NCBI GenBank assembly: GCA_027475525.1 | Contig: JAMWFC010000077.1 | Span: 1,674,001 to 1,738,000 of the forward strand | Length of the DNA stretch: 64,000 nucleotides | Source of the DNA: Macrolepiota albuminosa | Taxonomy: Eukaryota > Basidiomycota > Agaricomycetes > Agaricales > Agaricaceae | Reading direction: 5' to 3' | Shown here: in pieces, positions 36,220 to 47,866 of the stretch | Numbering within the stretch: position 1 is the stretch's first letter | Layout: the number at the start of each line of letters is the position of its first letter | The notes under the pieces: generated by a model | Seen by the model: only the letters and a program-made list of their open reading frames with translations | The model's database searches: none | Told to the model about the DNA's origin: nothing | Position numbers and translations under genes: made by a program

Positions 36220-37245
36220 CTAGTGCCCTTCTTGATTCAGAGTTATTTTTGGTATTATAAACAGTACCATCATCATCAACAATTTGTCACAAGCCAACTT
36301 TGAGCAGAGTCCACCCCTCAATATTATGTATATTATACATAATAGTTTCATGTGTGATTGGTAGTCAATTGTTATCTTGACTAGTGTCTCAAAGATTCTC
36401 AACAAAGTCTTTTCAAAGAAGAAAATGAGCAACAGCCTTTTCAATTGGAGAGTAATGGTAGATTTTTGCTGGATACATTTGACTCTGGCATCTTCACTAT
36501 TGGCATTGGTGATTTTTGCTGTCCACTTCACCCAATAGAATATTCCTTGATATTGGCTTTCAATACCATTTGAGCTATGAGCAGCTTGGATATCTTTATA
36601 AGTATATGGCTTGAAACAGACAGTTCAAATTGAAATTTGAACAATATATGCATCTGGATTTAGTCTAAGTTGTCATTTTGCTGTCTTAAGTGTTCTTGCT
36701 GGCTTTGGAACTACTGTAGGATCAAGATAATTACATAGTTCAATAAGATCTAATCTATCAAGAAGTTGCTGAGTTGATTCTGCCATGGTTCTTGAGCCAA
36801 AAACATTTCCAATGACCAACTGTAGGTATAAAAGCTGTAGAAGAGCTACTTCATGGAAAGCAAGAGCCAGCATGCTTTTATCATCACTATAAAGATCAGG
36901 CTCATTGTTGATACCAACTTCTATTTCTGTGATTGATGGATCATTGACTGGATCATCTACTGAATTCATGACATCAACAGAATCAACAGAAGGATCAGTC
37001 TTAGCAGGTTCAAGTGGCTGTTTGTTGTCTGAAACAAAATCAGGTCCTGTGTCTCCAGGATGTACTTCAGAAAATGGTGAAAAAGTAGCTAGAGAGTTAC
37101 TATTGACATCCAAAGGTTCTAAGACAGTCATATGTTGCTCAGACTGAATGCATTGATGTATGTACAATGCCAGAGGTAACATGATCCATTCTAATACACT
37201 TTGGATCTCCCTCTGCCAGCTGTGTGACTGAGCCACAGCCTCCAT
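36220..37245 (-). pseudogene. Decayed minus-strand coding region, unknown
   Basis: The frame 36673-37245 (190 codons) has a hydrophobic start, an acidic Asp/Ser-rich middle (KTDPSVDSVDVMNSVDDPVN) and ends PKPARTLKTAK. A second frame, 36220-36531, follows after several stops. The first part overlaps an LTR fragment at 37189-37258, so its beginning is not genuine. Acidic text ending before a basic ARTLKTAK box resembles N-terminal regions of some fungal transposon proteins, but I cannot name the family. Confidence 0.3.
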
Positions 37246-37258
37246 AGGTTGCCCTTAC
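37189..37258 (-). repeat. LTR family A fragment
   Basis: TTCTAATACACTTTGGATCTCC...AGCCTCCATAGGTTGCCCTTACAA matches the end of the 21526-22043 copy, including its private duplicated junction TTCTAATACAC. This suggests it derives from that sub-lineage. Confidence 0.8.
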
Positions 37259-37394
37259 AATAAAGAGAAATGAAGAGCAATGTCTCCATTGCTCACAGAG
37301 GAGGATATTCCTTGCCTCTGGCAGCAGTGGTATGATAAATACCACAATATTATTGATGATACCAACTGTGGTTGGATATACTAGGTGCAATGTA

Positions 37395-37745
37395 CTAAAA
37401 CATTGTCCTAGCAGGGTTCCAGTGTGCTTGAGACAATAATATATTGTGAGGTGCTAGAAGTTAGTGCTTCTAACACTATCTAGCAAATGGTAAGCACAAA
37501 GTTCTGATTATGTTATTGCAAAAGAGAATAGCATAATGCAAAAGTGCCTGCTGTTGGCACTATAGATAACAAAGATGATGTAGATATAGCTAGCACTGGA
37601 CTTCTCAGAGAGACAAATCCAGACTGACAAATTTGAATGGTGAAAGTAACTGGGATTCTTATTTGTTGCTATTTATATGTACAATAGTTATCTTTTATAC
37701 TATGTGCTACTATAAATTGAAAATATGTCTATCTGCAGTGCTACA
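37395..37745. repeat. Dispersed repeat family C, copy 1
   Basis: Diverged match to 50610-50990: GTGCTTGAG, CTAGCAAATGGTAAGC, a GGCAC-TA-A-AA-GA-GA segment and TTTTATACTATGTGCTACT occur in the same order and spacing. No coding content. It may be an LTR or MITE family. Confidence 0.6.
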
Positions 37746-37788
37746 GCTTAGCATCTCCAATCACCACATCGCATGTAGAAATCTAGTC

Positions 37789-37982
37789 CTGTATCTCCCT
37801 GAATTCCACAGATACTACAGTAGATTATCTCATAATGCACTATGGTGGGGCCCACTTCACAGGGTTGTATAACGCATAACGCATGATACATAGCCCCATG
37901 AGCCAAAATATGAGATTTATGCATTGTGACATCATGCATTATGAGATAATCTACTGTATCTATAGAATTCAGGGAGATACAG
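37789..37982. mobile_element. Small inverted-repeat element (MITE-like)
   Basis: About 194 bp with near-perfect terminal inverted repeats of about 50 bp: CTGTATCTCCCTGAATTC... at 37789-37839 and its reverse complement at 37935-37982. The middle contains TTATGCATTGTGACATCATGCATTAT. No protein is encoded. A target duplication is not obvious. It lies 227 bp from the complex I stop codon and could fold into a strong hairpin if transcribed. Confidence 0.78.
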
Positions 37983-38208
37983 AAAATTGAGACTATGACT
38001 AAATTTTATGTACATGTGATGTGCGTGAATTGTGGACTTCGATTTTACGCAGTGACACTTTCACCATCCATTTCATCTCCCCTTCCAACCTAAGAAAAAA
38101 AGAAATAAAACTTGACTTGTAATTATAATCCCCTCCCATTTTCACACTCTACACTCTACGTCCTACGTTGTACGTTTTTTCAGCTCCCCACACGGCCTAC
38201 ACCTACGT

Positions 38209-40862
38209 CTACGCCGCCTGCGCCCGCGCCTCCTTCCCCTGTCCCTGCTCAGCATCCTCCGAAAACCCATAATCCTTCCCAAGCACAAACGCACGCGTAC
38301 ACTCCGCCATCGTCTTCGACCTACCCAAAGACAAAAACACATCAGCTTAAGCCCCGAATCCCCGAAGGAAAAAAAAACCACTCACGCGCGAGAAACGACA
38401 TCGGTCTGATAAAAATTCTCAATCGGGTTCTTAAACACCGCTTTCCCAATCTCCTTGACTACCCCCTCTGCAGCAGAAGCAGAGGAGGAAGAGAGGGCAG
38501 CGTCAAGACCCAAGAGCGCAACGGAGGACGAAACGCGCTCCGTCACGTCATACCTCACCAAATGAGGCGCGACCTCCCACATCCGATCACGAACATCGAG
38601 TATATCATCATACGGCACCTGCACACCCAAGACCTCCGATAACGCCCTACCCGCACATCAGCATCTCCCAGACACAAAAAAAGACATGGGGGAGCCAGAT
38701 ACGTACCTGATGACTTTCCAATCCTCCCGCGCGGCACCAGGAGGCGGCACCGCAGCCCGCCCGAGCTGTGCACGTCCCTCAGCGTTCACCCACGTCCCCG
38801 CTTTCTCGGTATACGCCGCGCCAGGTAACACCACGTCCGCGAGCGCAGCGCCCGCGTCGCCGTGGTGGCCCTGGTACACCACGAACGCGCCGGGCGGCAC
38901 CGCGCGCGCGCTCAAGTCGTCCGCGTTGAGTAGGTACATGAATTTCGCCGCGGCCGCGCCTCTCGATGGCGTCGGCCGGTATCCGAGGTCGTACGCGGCT
39001 GCACGCGAGGCGTGCTGTGTGTGTGCTGTGTGGTTAGCGAGGCGATGGAAAAGGAGGGAAAAGGACGAACTCGTTGGAGGACACTGAACCCGTTCCACTC
39101 GGGTGTGATGAACCGGGCTTGGTTACGCTTGACGTACGCGGCGAGGGCGTCGTAGACCTTGCTACCACCGTGCATCTCAGCGACTGCGCTGCCGAGGATA
39201 ATGAGCGGTTTTTGTGCTTTGGCAAAGGCCAGCGCGAACTCCGAGGTCGTGCGGCCCTCGACAAAGTCGAGGACGGCCTGTACGTCTGAGCCGAGGTGTT
39301 CGTAGCCGTATGTGGTATCTACGCGCTCGCCGACGAGGCCGACCTGCATCGGGTTGTGGAGCCAGCTCTTGCGGATGCGCGAGTTAAGCACGGCGGCTTC
39401 GTGGCGGGGGTTAGTGCCCACGAGGAGGATGGCGTCGGCAGCCTCGACGCCCGGGACGGTGGCGTTCAAGAGGTAGTTGGCGCGGACGTCAGTGTTGGGC
39501 ATGCCCGGCGCGGGGATGTCGGTGGTGAGGTTTTCAGAGCCAAGACGGTGGATGAGGTCGCGCAGGACGAGGAGGGACTCGGTGTCAGCGAAGGCACCTG
39601 CGATGCCCTGAATCTCGTTGCCTCGGGCGCCAGAGGCTTCGAGGCCGGCCTTGATGGCGGCGAGGGCGTCCTCCCAGGTAGCGGAGACGAAGCGGTCGTG
39701 TGACTTGACTAGAGGTGTCGTGAGACGCTGGGTACGGAGGCCGTCGTACGAGTAGCGAGTCTTGTCGCTTATCCATTCTTCGTTGACGTCGTCGTTGGTG
39801 CGGGGCTGGATACGCATGACCTGGACGCCGCGTGAGTCGATGCGGATGTTGGAGCCAAGGGCGTCATGTACATCGATTGACTCTGTGTTTTTAAGTTCCC
39901 AGGGCCGGGCAGTGAACGCGTATGGCTTGGAGGTGAGTGCACCAACAGGACAAAGGTCGATGATGTTGCCCGAGAGCTCAGAGTTGATAGTTTTGGCAAC
40001 GTACATACCAATCTGCATGTCGTTGCCACGACCGGTAGTTCCTAGCTCCTCGACGCCGGCGACTTCGTTTGCAAAACGGACGCAACGGGTGCACTGGATG
40101 CAGCGGTTCATAGAAGTCTTGACGATGGGCCCGAGGTCCTTGTTCTCAACGGCGCGCTTGCCAGTGATCTCGTGGAAACGCGTGCGGTCGGAGCCATAGC
40201 GCATGGACTGGTCCTGGAGATCGCACTCACCGCCTTGGTCGCAAATGGGACAGTCGAGCGGGTGGTTGGCGAGTAGAAACTCCATGACGCCCTCGCTGCG
40301 GGGGTCAGTGAGGAACGCGCGGACAAAAAGAGGCATACCGGGCTTCCTTGACGAGCGGCGTGTTCGTGAACACTTTGGACCCAGGCATGGCAGGCATCGC
40401 ACTGCAGAGAGTCAGCACGTGCGCACTAACAAAAAAGCGACGGACCATGAGGCCACTGGCTTGGGCGACCGTTCCACTTCGACAAGACACATTCTGCCGG
40501 CAGTCAGCAGCAGACTCTGGCCCAGCACACGCGACGCACCTGCAGTTGCCCGCAATAGCCAGTCTGCACACCGTCAGCACAATCCCCGGCACCAGTCAAC
40601 GCGCTCACCGGTCATGGTAACAGAACCGCGGTATCGCAGCACCCGCCGCCTCGCATGCCTGGATCAGCGCAGACCCTGCAACACATTAGCAATCAACCAC
40701 ACCAGCACACTCTGTCCCCTCACCCTGCGGCACCGTCACCTCTTTCCCGTCCACCGTCAGCGTAATCCCCCCCGCCGCACTCGCCATCGTTCGCGTCCAC
40801 ACTGGCTTGCATGCTCTCCCGAGCGTCGTCGGCCGCGACGCTGTACACACTATCCGCAGCAT
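38209..40862 (-). CDS. NDUFS1: NADH:ubiquinone oxidoreductase 75-78 kDa subunit (complex I, NDUFS1 family)
   Basis: Core subunit of the mitochondrial complex I electron-input arm, carrying electrons from NADH through Fe-S clusters. Nine exons (minus): 40862-40724, 40675-40609, 40563-40540, 40493-40446, 40401-40339, 40295-39071, 39014-38707, 38646-38386 and 38320-38209. All junctions are GT-AG, the introns are 43-65 nt, and together they give 748 codons, close to the family length. ATG 40862 was chosen because it begins a basic mitochondrial presequence ([18 protein letters not shown]). Cluster ligands are complete: C65, C76, C79 and C93 (2Fe-2S N1b); H125, C129, C132 and C138 (N5, H-x3-C); C179, C182, C185 and C229 (N4). 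The molybdopterin-like fold follows, with [23 protein letters not shown] and [10 protein letters not shown]. The last intron removes a false early TGA and restores the conserved SRASKTMAEC end. GC-rich, no lesions: a functional host gene. Confidence 0.96.
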
Positions 40863-41647
40863 TCGGGGAAAGACGTTGCTCGCTATCACCTCCACCGACA
40901 ATCCCAATTTCTTCTTTCACACGCTCTCGGTTTCTTCCGGAACCAAGTCACGCACGGTGTCATTACAAATGTACACAAGCCAATTGGCTCCCGCTCTTCT
41001 GAAAAGTAGGCTGTAAAGTCCAAGTCACTTGGGTCTTTGAACCACTCACAGGTCCACGGAGCAGTGTGGGCAGGACACAAGGCAACTGATGCTTGTGAAA
41101 TGAAAACATAGATAAACTTCTCAAACATAGTGACTATGCGATGAAATGCGTAAAATGTCCACCTCACCCTCAAGTCGTGTGATAGTCAACTAATCTTTCT
41201 ATATTGCAAAATAAATGATTAATGATGTTGCAAAGCATGCAGCCACTAGCTTCTTCTCGTCTTTTGATACTTCTTCTACTAAAGAAATCTAAATGTAGCC
41301 CAAACATTACCTGATTTGCACTGTTCTGCATCTCTCTACTGCCAGTTTCAGAGCTCGTATTTTAAATAACTTACTATCCGGATCTTCTGAAGCCACAGCA
41401 CTACTGGGCCATCTTTTGTATTTCAGGTATTCGAAACTAAGCCTGAATGCCAGATTATTACAAAGGATTGATGCACTCATACTATTATGTATGTTGTCAA
41501 GTCTATCAAACTTTTGACAAAACTTCTATTTGGAAGTCTTTTCTTCTGATTGCTTTCTCATTGTACTAGTATGCAGCATGTAAACTCTGATTGACTTAAA
41601 AAGAAGTAACAGTTATTATGGACTCTCAGCTCTGTCAAAGGATTTTC
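40863..41647. other. Upstream region of the complex I gene
   Basis: The first ~110 bp above the start codon are still GC-rich and end in pyrimidine tracts. The sequence becomes AT-rich from about 41180. No clear TATA box or known operator can be identified, and no other gene is visible. Confidence 0.45.
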
Positions 41648-41884
41648 TGTTGGAATCCGTACTATAAGAACCTGTAATATACAGACTATGTCAGAGTCTG
41701 ATCTATGGGTACAGTAAGTATTATGTTTTGTATTATAATGTATAGTAAGGTTGACTCAGCCTCAGTCTGAATAGAAGTGACTGAAGGTGTCACTGTGTAA
41801 GTAGAGTATATATCTATATATTCCTTTGTCCATTGATGAAGAAGGTTGGCAGACTTATGGTGTCCTACACCTCAGATTGTAACA
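41648..41884 (+). repeat. LTR-like sequence, family B
   Basis: Starts TGTTGGAATCC and ends GATTGTAACA, about 237 bp. It contains CTCAGTCTGAATAGAAGTGACTGAAGG, the same hairpin position seen in the solo LTR at 1663-2035, and ...TTATGGTGTCCTA shared with 50055-50328. The flanking five bases do not match, so this copy may be truncated or part of a lost element. Confidence 0.6.
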
Positions 41885-42135
41885 CTCCACTTCACTGGAA
41901 AGTGCACTCCCTCATGTAAAATCTGTTGACTGTAGTAGTCTGGTGAGTCAGCAGCATACAAGTCATATGTTTTCAGTTATATGTACACATCAAAGTGTAT
42001 TACAACCTCAGTTGTTCTCTTTTGTCTGGAATTGACTATGAGGTTGTAAGAACACAATTTTTCTATTCAGTATTACTTATCTAACTAATAGTCTGTAGTA
42101 ATTATTTGTTAATTAAGTATGAAAGAGCTGTTTTT

Positions 42136-42265
42136 CTAAGGGTGACCTCTGGAGGTTGCAGCTACAGTAGTCTTACAACAAGCAAAGAAAAATCCAAAGA
42201 GATCTCTGTCAGAACATGGCAAATCAGTGTGATGGCAGTGGCATGAGAACAACTGTACAGTACAT
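42136..42265 (+). repeat. LTR family A fragment
   Basis: TAAGGGTGACCTCTGGAGG... through GAACAACTGTACAGTAC follows the start of the 35456 copy with many substitutions, then stops. It is a diverged remnant. Confidence 0.65.
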
Positions 42266-42275
42266 AAATCCTATT

Positions 42276-43733
42276 CTATGCATAGTTAGAGGGGTTCCAG
42301 GAGCCTCTAAGAGGGCACAAATGTCTGAATAGCTCTTGGATGGCATGGTCAACTTGGTAGATGCTCCAGATGGCCCTGAACTGTTGGTGGAAGAGCTTTT
42401 GCAAGGGCCAGGTAGTCATGATGTCCAAGGCACCTAAGTAGACTTGGTTGCTGGGCTTGTACATTGGGGCTGGAGTCCATTTTCAATCATAGTACCAGGC
42501 CATGGTCATTTTTTGCCTTGGTGAGCACTGCCTCTGCCTCTTCCTGTGTCTTTTGCATCCAATCAACAAACTTGCTGATGGATTTGTTCTCTGACTGCCA
42601 TACATATGGCTTGAAACTCATCTGGGAGTGCCAACCTATGTCAAGAAAGAATAGAAATACCTGTATAGACAAATAGGTGTGGTTGTTGTGCTAGAACTTG
42701 GCCTCTAGAAGGAGCTCATCCCAGTCATCTTGTTGCTTGTTACAGGAGAGTCAGGGGTGCTGTTACAACTCCTGATTGACATACTCTGTCTGGTCATCAG
42801 ACTACCAGTGGTAGGTGGTGGAGGTGTAGAGCTTTGCATGGAGAAGTTGGTGGAGCTCCCAGATGAATTCTGCAATGAACTGTAGACCCCAGTCTGATAT
42901 GTATGCATCAGAAAGGCTGTGATGCTTCCAGAGATTCTTCTAGTCCAGGTTGACAGCGCTTGTCACAGAGCATGTTGTGTGGGTCAGAAGATGCCCCACT
43001 TGTCTGTCTGCATAAATTGTGCACTAGAAGGGTGTTCAGCACACAAGGCAAGAATGGCCATAAACACCACATCTCTGTGGGCTCCTTCTCAGTTCTCTTG
43101 TTAGATGTTTCAGATGATGTTGACCTCATCTTCCTGGACACAGACTCTCTTGAGTGCTCAGATGGCAAATAATTCCAGGTGCAGGAGAGTGATGGTGTCA
43201 TTATCCCCTGTGCCAGAGCCATGGTTGGTGCATCAAGAGAGGGCATCAGGCTTCTCCATACTCTTCTTGGGCTGATGGTGCAGCAAAAAGTCAAAGTTGG
43301 CAAGGTAGAGGAACCACCAGGCCTGGCAACAGTTGAGTTTCTTGGCAATCCTGAAGTACTCCAGGTTCTTGTGGTCTGTTCAGAATTTGAAGCTGTGCCA
43401 AACCCTTTTCAGAAAGTGGTGCTACTCCTCCAAGGACTAGATGATTGTGAGCATCTCTTTGTTGTAGATCTTATTGTTCTATTTTATGACATTGAGGCTC
43501 TTGAAGTAGAAGGCTACAGTGTGCAACTTTTTGCCCTTCCAAAACTGTTGGGATAGGACCACACCAGTAGCAAAGTCAGAACTATCCACCTCTACTTGGA
43601 AAGAGAGGTTGTCATCCAGAAACAGGAGCACAGGCTTCAAGATGATAGTGGACTTAGCTTTTGTAAGGAAGTAGTACAGGAATACATACACAACTCTCTC
43701 TTTGTCGAGGTTATCAGCAACCCCAATGACCAT
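42276..43733 (-). pseudogene. Second Ty3/gypsy copy: RNase H and integrase remnant
   Basis: Minus-strand text gives, in order: VDSSDFATGVVLSQQ and VAFYFKSLN (RT/RNase H junction, 43479-43733), a TDHKNLEYFR motif near 43370, integrase text near 42830-42700 (TTYHW, then QTEYVNQEL, QDDWDELLLEAKF), SIQVFLFFLDIGWHSQMS (42487-42672), and an integrase tail YLGALDIMTTWPLQKL near 42276-42464. Stops and frameshifts occur every few dozen codons. RT itself is mostly missing. This is a lineage different from the chromovirus at 637-17245. Confidence 0.8.
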
Positions 43734-43874
43734 CTACAATTCAGGCAAGGGCCTGATTATAACAAAGTTATGGTTGTGTGGAAGCTTAAGATTCACACTG
43801 CACAGAATCAGACCAGTCTGGTCTATTGACTATGAAGTATAAACACAAAATAAGCTGCTGAATAAGCAGCATGT

Positions 43875-43945
43875 AACTAACTATTTATAATTTATATAAA
43901 TAATATTATATTATAATAAATATAATATAATATTCAACTACTCTA
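43875..43945. other. Extremely AT-rich quasi-palindromic tract
   Basis: Alternating TTATA/ATATT words, such as ATAATATTATATTATAATAAATATAATATAATATT, can form imperfect cruciforms. No known function is assigned. Confidence 0.5.
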
Positions 43946-44114
43946 CTAAGTAAAAGCCATGTGGCCAATGCCACATAGCAGACTATGCTACACACCTCCC
44001 AATCAGAACAAACTACAGTTTTAAAGCACCACAATGGTCAGGCTGTTGGTAAGTCAGAGACAGGGGCTATTGAAGAGTTCCCAGGCTCCTGGAATAGATC
44101 AGCAGTCATATTGT

Positions 44115-45781
44115 CTATATTGTAGTCAAGGAGATCATCCTTGGGTGTAGGCTTGTAAGAGGTGTCTGATGGCCCTGCCAGAGGCAGGGAGTCATCATAG
44201 TCCTACAGCAGAGACAGCATAAGGTTGGGGTCAAAGGTTGGCCCCAGAGTAGGTGGTTGAGAATCAGAAAGATCCCCATTGTTGGATGGATAGTGGCACA
44301 TTTACAGTTCTCAGTTATGAATGTCCTGTCTGATGAAAAGATACATTTCATTTTGGAATGCTTTGTTGAAAGCATGACAACTGTCCTGAAGCATCAGGCA
44401 TTGGCAATCACCAATGGTGGCCTCACGCCACCCATCCCACTGAGCAAGAGACTGAGGAGTCCTGTAATGATCAAGGCATTGCAGCCTCTTGTCATCAATT
44501 GTGGCAGCCTTGTTTTGGAGCTGGTTGTTGGCAAAAATATATGGGCCAAGTAGGCGACCCCATAGATATATGTGTGGTCAGCCCAGCTGACTGGAATCTG
44601 ATTATAAATAAAGATGCATAACACATTCAAGGTGGTGAAGACAGAGGCTGATGTTTCTGGGATATCAACAGCCTGAGCCTCAAAGGTTGGGTCTTGGAAT
44701 TGGAGGAGCACAAATGATTGCCTTGTAGCTGCCTTATATTTGGCACATGCAAATATGTAAGCCAGATGCTTATGCATTGTAGTCTGATTCTATATGAGCC
44801 TCTTCAGGCTCCTCATACCATTTGTTGTCAGAGGGCAGGGATGGCAGCCTCTCCAGGACAGAGCTCTCTAAATGTGGGTCTATCACCCATACAAAATGAG
44901 GATAGCAGGCTGGGGGGGCCCTCCACCAGCATGGTGGGTAAAAAGGGGATGTTTGCTGCTGGGGCCCCCTTTGGAGCATCCTCAGAGAAGTGCATGTTGA
45001 TGTAGGCATGCCTTTTTGGGTGCTTACCCTGATGCTCCTTATGGGGTTGGGAGGCCTTAGCCTCAGTGGAGTGTGCACTGATGCACCGAGAACTCTGCTC
45101 CTCAGAGTGCATGGTGGATACCACAGATATTGATAGTGAAGATGCGACCTCAGATGTGCCACTAGCAAGATGCTGGATCAGCCAAAGAGTAGCTGAGACA
45201 GGAACATCTTTATAAAAAAGGATGTCCTGCCCTAGGCCAGCCTCCTGGCCAGCAATAGAAATGCTCAATCAAGTTGAGCAGGAGGGTGTGTCCTTCACTC
45301 CTTGCCAATGTGCCCTTTTGCTAGAGTCAGTATCCTGACTCAGGAGTGTAGTCTGCCACTTATGAGTGACTAAAAGGGCAAGAAGATCAGTTTTGTGCTA
45401 AGTGTGCATGTGATCCATGTCATTCATCATTTGACAGATGAGAATGATGGCCTCCGCATTGTGGAGGAACGATGAGTCTGCAGGTACATTATACTTGTTG
45501 TCCCTCAGATGTTGGAGGGAAGCCAGGACAAAGTCCTGGTTGTAAGTGGGCTCAGCAGCTCGTGCTTTTCCTTTGTTGCATTGAGGATGCAACTCTTTGT
45601 CTGAGCTGAGCTCAGGTTGGTGTGGCATCTCCAGCCACTGTAACAAGGAGAGCCTGGCCAGGCTCTCCATTGGTGCTTTAGTCAGAGACTTGCTACTTTG
45701 TTCTATATTGAGCTTCTGTGCTCTCAACAGCTGTGGTGGCCTGCACAAGGGATGCTTGGCATCTCTCTGGGGCATTGGCAA
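44115..45781 (-). pseudogene. Broken minus-strand orphan gene
   Basis: Consecutive minus-strand frames. 45398-45781 is basic and Gln/Leu rich with DKELHPQCNKGKARA. 44828-45268 is Ser/Pro-rich. 44394-44777 starts MHKHLAYIFACAKYKAATRQ and has WADHTYIYGVAYLAHIF and MTRGCNALIITG. 44115-44375 follows. They read like one multi-domain protein split by frameshifts. I do not recognise a named domain. It lies directly upstream of the second gypsy remnant on the same strand, but gag-type motifs are absent. Confidence 0.4.
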
Positions 45782-45840
45782 GCATTGTTGCCAACTCAGT
45801 TTTCCTCAACTTTCAAACTATTATTGTAAGCTAAAATAAA

Positions 45841-46165
45841 TTCTTCTTGAATTCTTTAGATTTCTTTAGCCATTTATAAATACCAAAAAAACTAACAATC
45901 AGTGTATCCATATTCTTTAAATCTTTCCTGATTTTTTAGTGATTTTCCTGAAATTCTTTAAGCATTTTCTACTAACATCTCCTGCAAAACAGAGCAATTG
46001 AATTTTTCTTGGATTTTTCGGATTTCATTAAGCATTTATAAATCTCTAAAAAAGCTAAAATCTGTGTATCAGTAGCCTTTGAATTTTTCCTGGTTTTTTG
46101 GTGATTTTCTGTGAAATTTCTAAGTATTTTATACACATATCTACCAAAAAGCAAACAAAAAAAGC
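45841..46165. repeat. ~162-bp tandem duplication, AT-rich
   Basis: CATTTATAAATNNC...GATTTTT...GTGATTTTC.TG-AAATT recurs with a period of 162 (CATTTATAAA at 45871 and 46033). The units are considerably diverged. Confidence 0.6.
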
Positions 46166-46869
46166 AAATATTTATCAGCTTTAGTCAGAAACTGTCAAAA
46201 CTGACTAATCAATCATTCCCATGAAATGGTCGTCCCATTCTATATAGATATAGAAATATGATCAGCTGTGAATATTGTGATCTACATACAGACCATGCTG
46301 GTAATCTTGTCCTATCCTATTTATGCACAGACTGTGCTCTGTAATTTTATTCTATCCTATTCTATTGCACATGAATCTACATATAAAAATATGATTAGCT
46401 ATTAATATTGTGTAATCTACCACACTCGGACAATGCCAGTATTATTATATCCACATGCAGGCCACACTATAATCATATTCTATCTTATTCTATTCTTACA
46501 TCTGTCTCTGTTATCCCTGCCTTCACACCTCTGTTATGCCTCCCAGAACTACAATTTGTGATCGCAAAATAAGCAGAAATATCAACCAAGACAGCATAAA
46601 ACCATTGTGATCAGCCAAGATTTCAACCTACTCACTTGTACACTTTATCTGAGTAGCTCCATGAGACAAAACAGTTCAAAATTGATGAGGCTGGACATGG
46701 TGATAGTAGTAAAGTCAATGAAAATGATGATAGAGAAGATGCTGTAGTAGATACTGAGTCATGCAAGTAATTTCACATGGTGAGTATTTATAAATCAGAT
46801 ATTAAATTCATATTAATTTCAATGTGATGTAGCTTTCATCTAGTAGAAATGAGAATAACTTGGATATGA
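46166..46869. other. AT-rich spacer with repeated CTATCCTATTCTAT words
   Basis: 46240-46500 repeats a loose unit (AATATTGTG-ATCTAC...CAGAC-ATGC...TAAT-TTATTCTATCCTATTCTA) two or three times. 46540-46760 may be a broken N-terminal exon of the following fragment. Confidence 0.4.
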
Positions 46870-47643
46870 TTGGCAGTCAAATCAAATACTCAGAGCAGTT
46901 TACACCAATTCAAGAATCCTTTCATGATGACAGTGTGTGATGACTCTTTTGAACTAACTCTGGGATTTCATTATGATGATACTCAATTAGACACATCTCT
47001 AAATCAAGATTATAATGACAGCAGCTCTATATCAGGTACTTCTAACTATGATTTTGATAATAACAATCTTGCTGTTGCACAGGAATCTTCAAATGCATAT
47101 AATTCAGATAGCAACCAGCATACTATTTCATTTATTGAAGATAATAAGGAGCTACCTGTTGCTTATATTGATAGCCTTTGCATCAGTCTTGAGTATATTC
47201 ATTTGATACAAAATGCTACTCTAGATGATGGCAGGATATTATTGACCATCTTTGAAATTCTACTGCTAGGCTTATAGCAATTCAGGATCCTGATGAACAA
47301 CTCTCTCTCTCAATATTTACTGCTACTAATGCTACTAAGTCAACATATAGTAGATGTCATAAAGCTATTTTTTAGTAATATCCTAATAGTAATATGCTCA
47401 CATTATACAAAGTGAAAAAGCTGGTTGCTGAAGTGCATAAACTCATGCCATGCTTTTACTAGTCCCTTTGCTAAACATAATGCATGCACTATATGCAAAG
47501 AGCCTTGTTATAATCCTGACCAGCTTGTAAAAATAATAGAAAAGTACTGTGACAACAGATCTGCACTATTCCTTTTAGATCACAAATTCAGACATTACAC
47601 TGATCTCAGGAAGGAGCTGAACCAATGTGTTATCTTGATGTGA
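46870..47643 (+). pseudogene. Tnp2/CACTA-like transposase N-terminal fragment
   Basis: A 135-codon acidic frame (46870-47277; DDTQLDTSLNQDYND, ELPVAYIDSLCISLEYIHLIQNATLDDG) followed after stops by 47425-47643 with KCINSCHAFTSPFAKHNACTICKEPCYN. The order C-INSC-AFT-PFA-...-C-C-EP-Y resembles the cysteine box that precedes the catalytic domain in fungal Tnp2-like (CACTA) transposases, usually read as DMCINSC..F.GPF...CP.C. That assignment rests on pattern memory. The catalytic part is not seen, and an LTR family A copy follows at 47867. Confidence 0.5.
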
Positions 47644-47866
47644 TTGAGCAAATCAATAATAGCCAAGATGATGGTAATATGATTTATGGTAATATTTTAC
47701 TGTAGCAGTGATTTTATTGAATTTGCTGAGCACATCAATATCACTAGTACAGATACTTTGATATCACTTTCAATTGATGGTGTGCAGTTATATTAAAACA
47801 AAAAATCAGACTGTTGTATTGCTACTTGGAAAGTTGAATAGTATTTGGGAACAGAAGTTTTTTACC

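Noticed and set aside
38382..38390. In-frame TGA after ...DVVSRA as the complex I stop codon
   Set aside because: It overlaps a GTGAGT donor. Splicing to 38320 gives the conserved SRASKTMAEC tail, so the TGA is intronic.
38112..38642. 176-codon plus-strand frame
   Set aside because: Antisense of the last two complex I exons and introns. Pro/Thr-rich shadow.
38912..40402. 496-codon uninterrupted frame taken as the whole complex I gene
   Set aside because: It lacks the N1b ligands and the C-terminus and reads through introns at both ends. The nine-exon model restores the conserved sequence throughout.
40203..41009. 268-codon plus-strand frame opposite the complex I gene
   Set aside because: Antisense shadow of GC-rich exons with low-complexity Arg/Pro/His composition and no homology-like motif.
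41648..41884. Complete solo LTR with target duplication
   Set aside because: The flanking five bases (TTTTC and CTCCA) do not match, so it is called only LTR-like.
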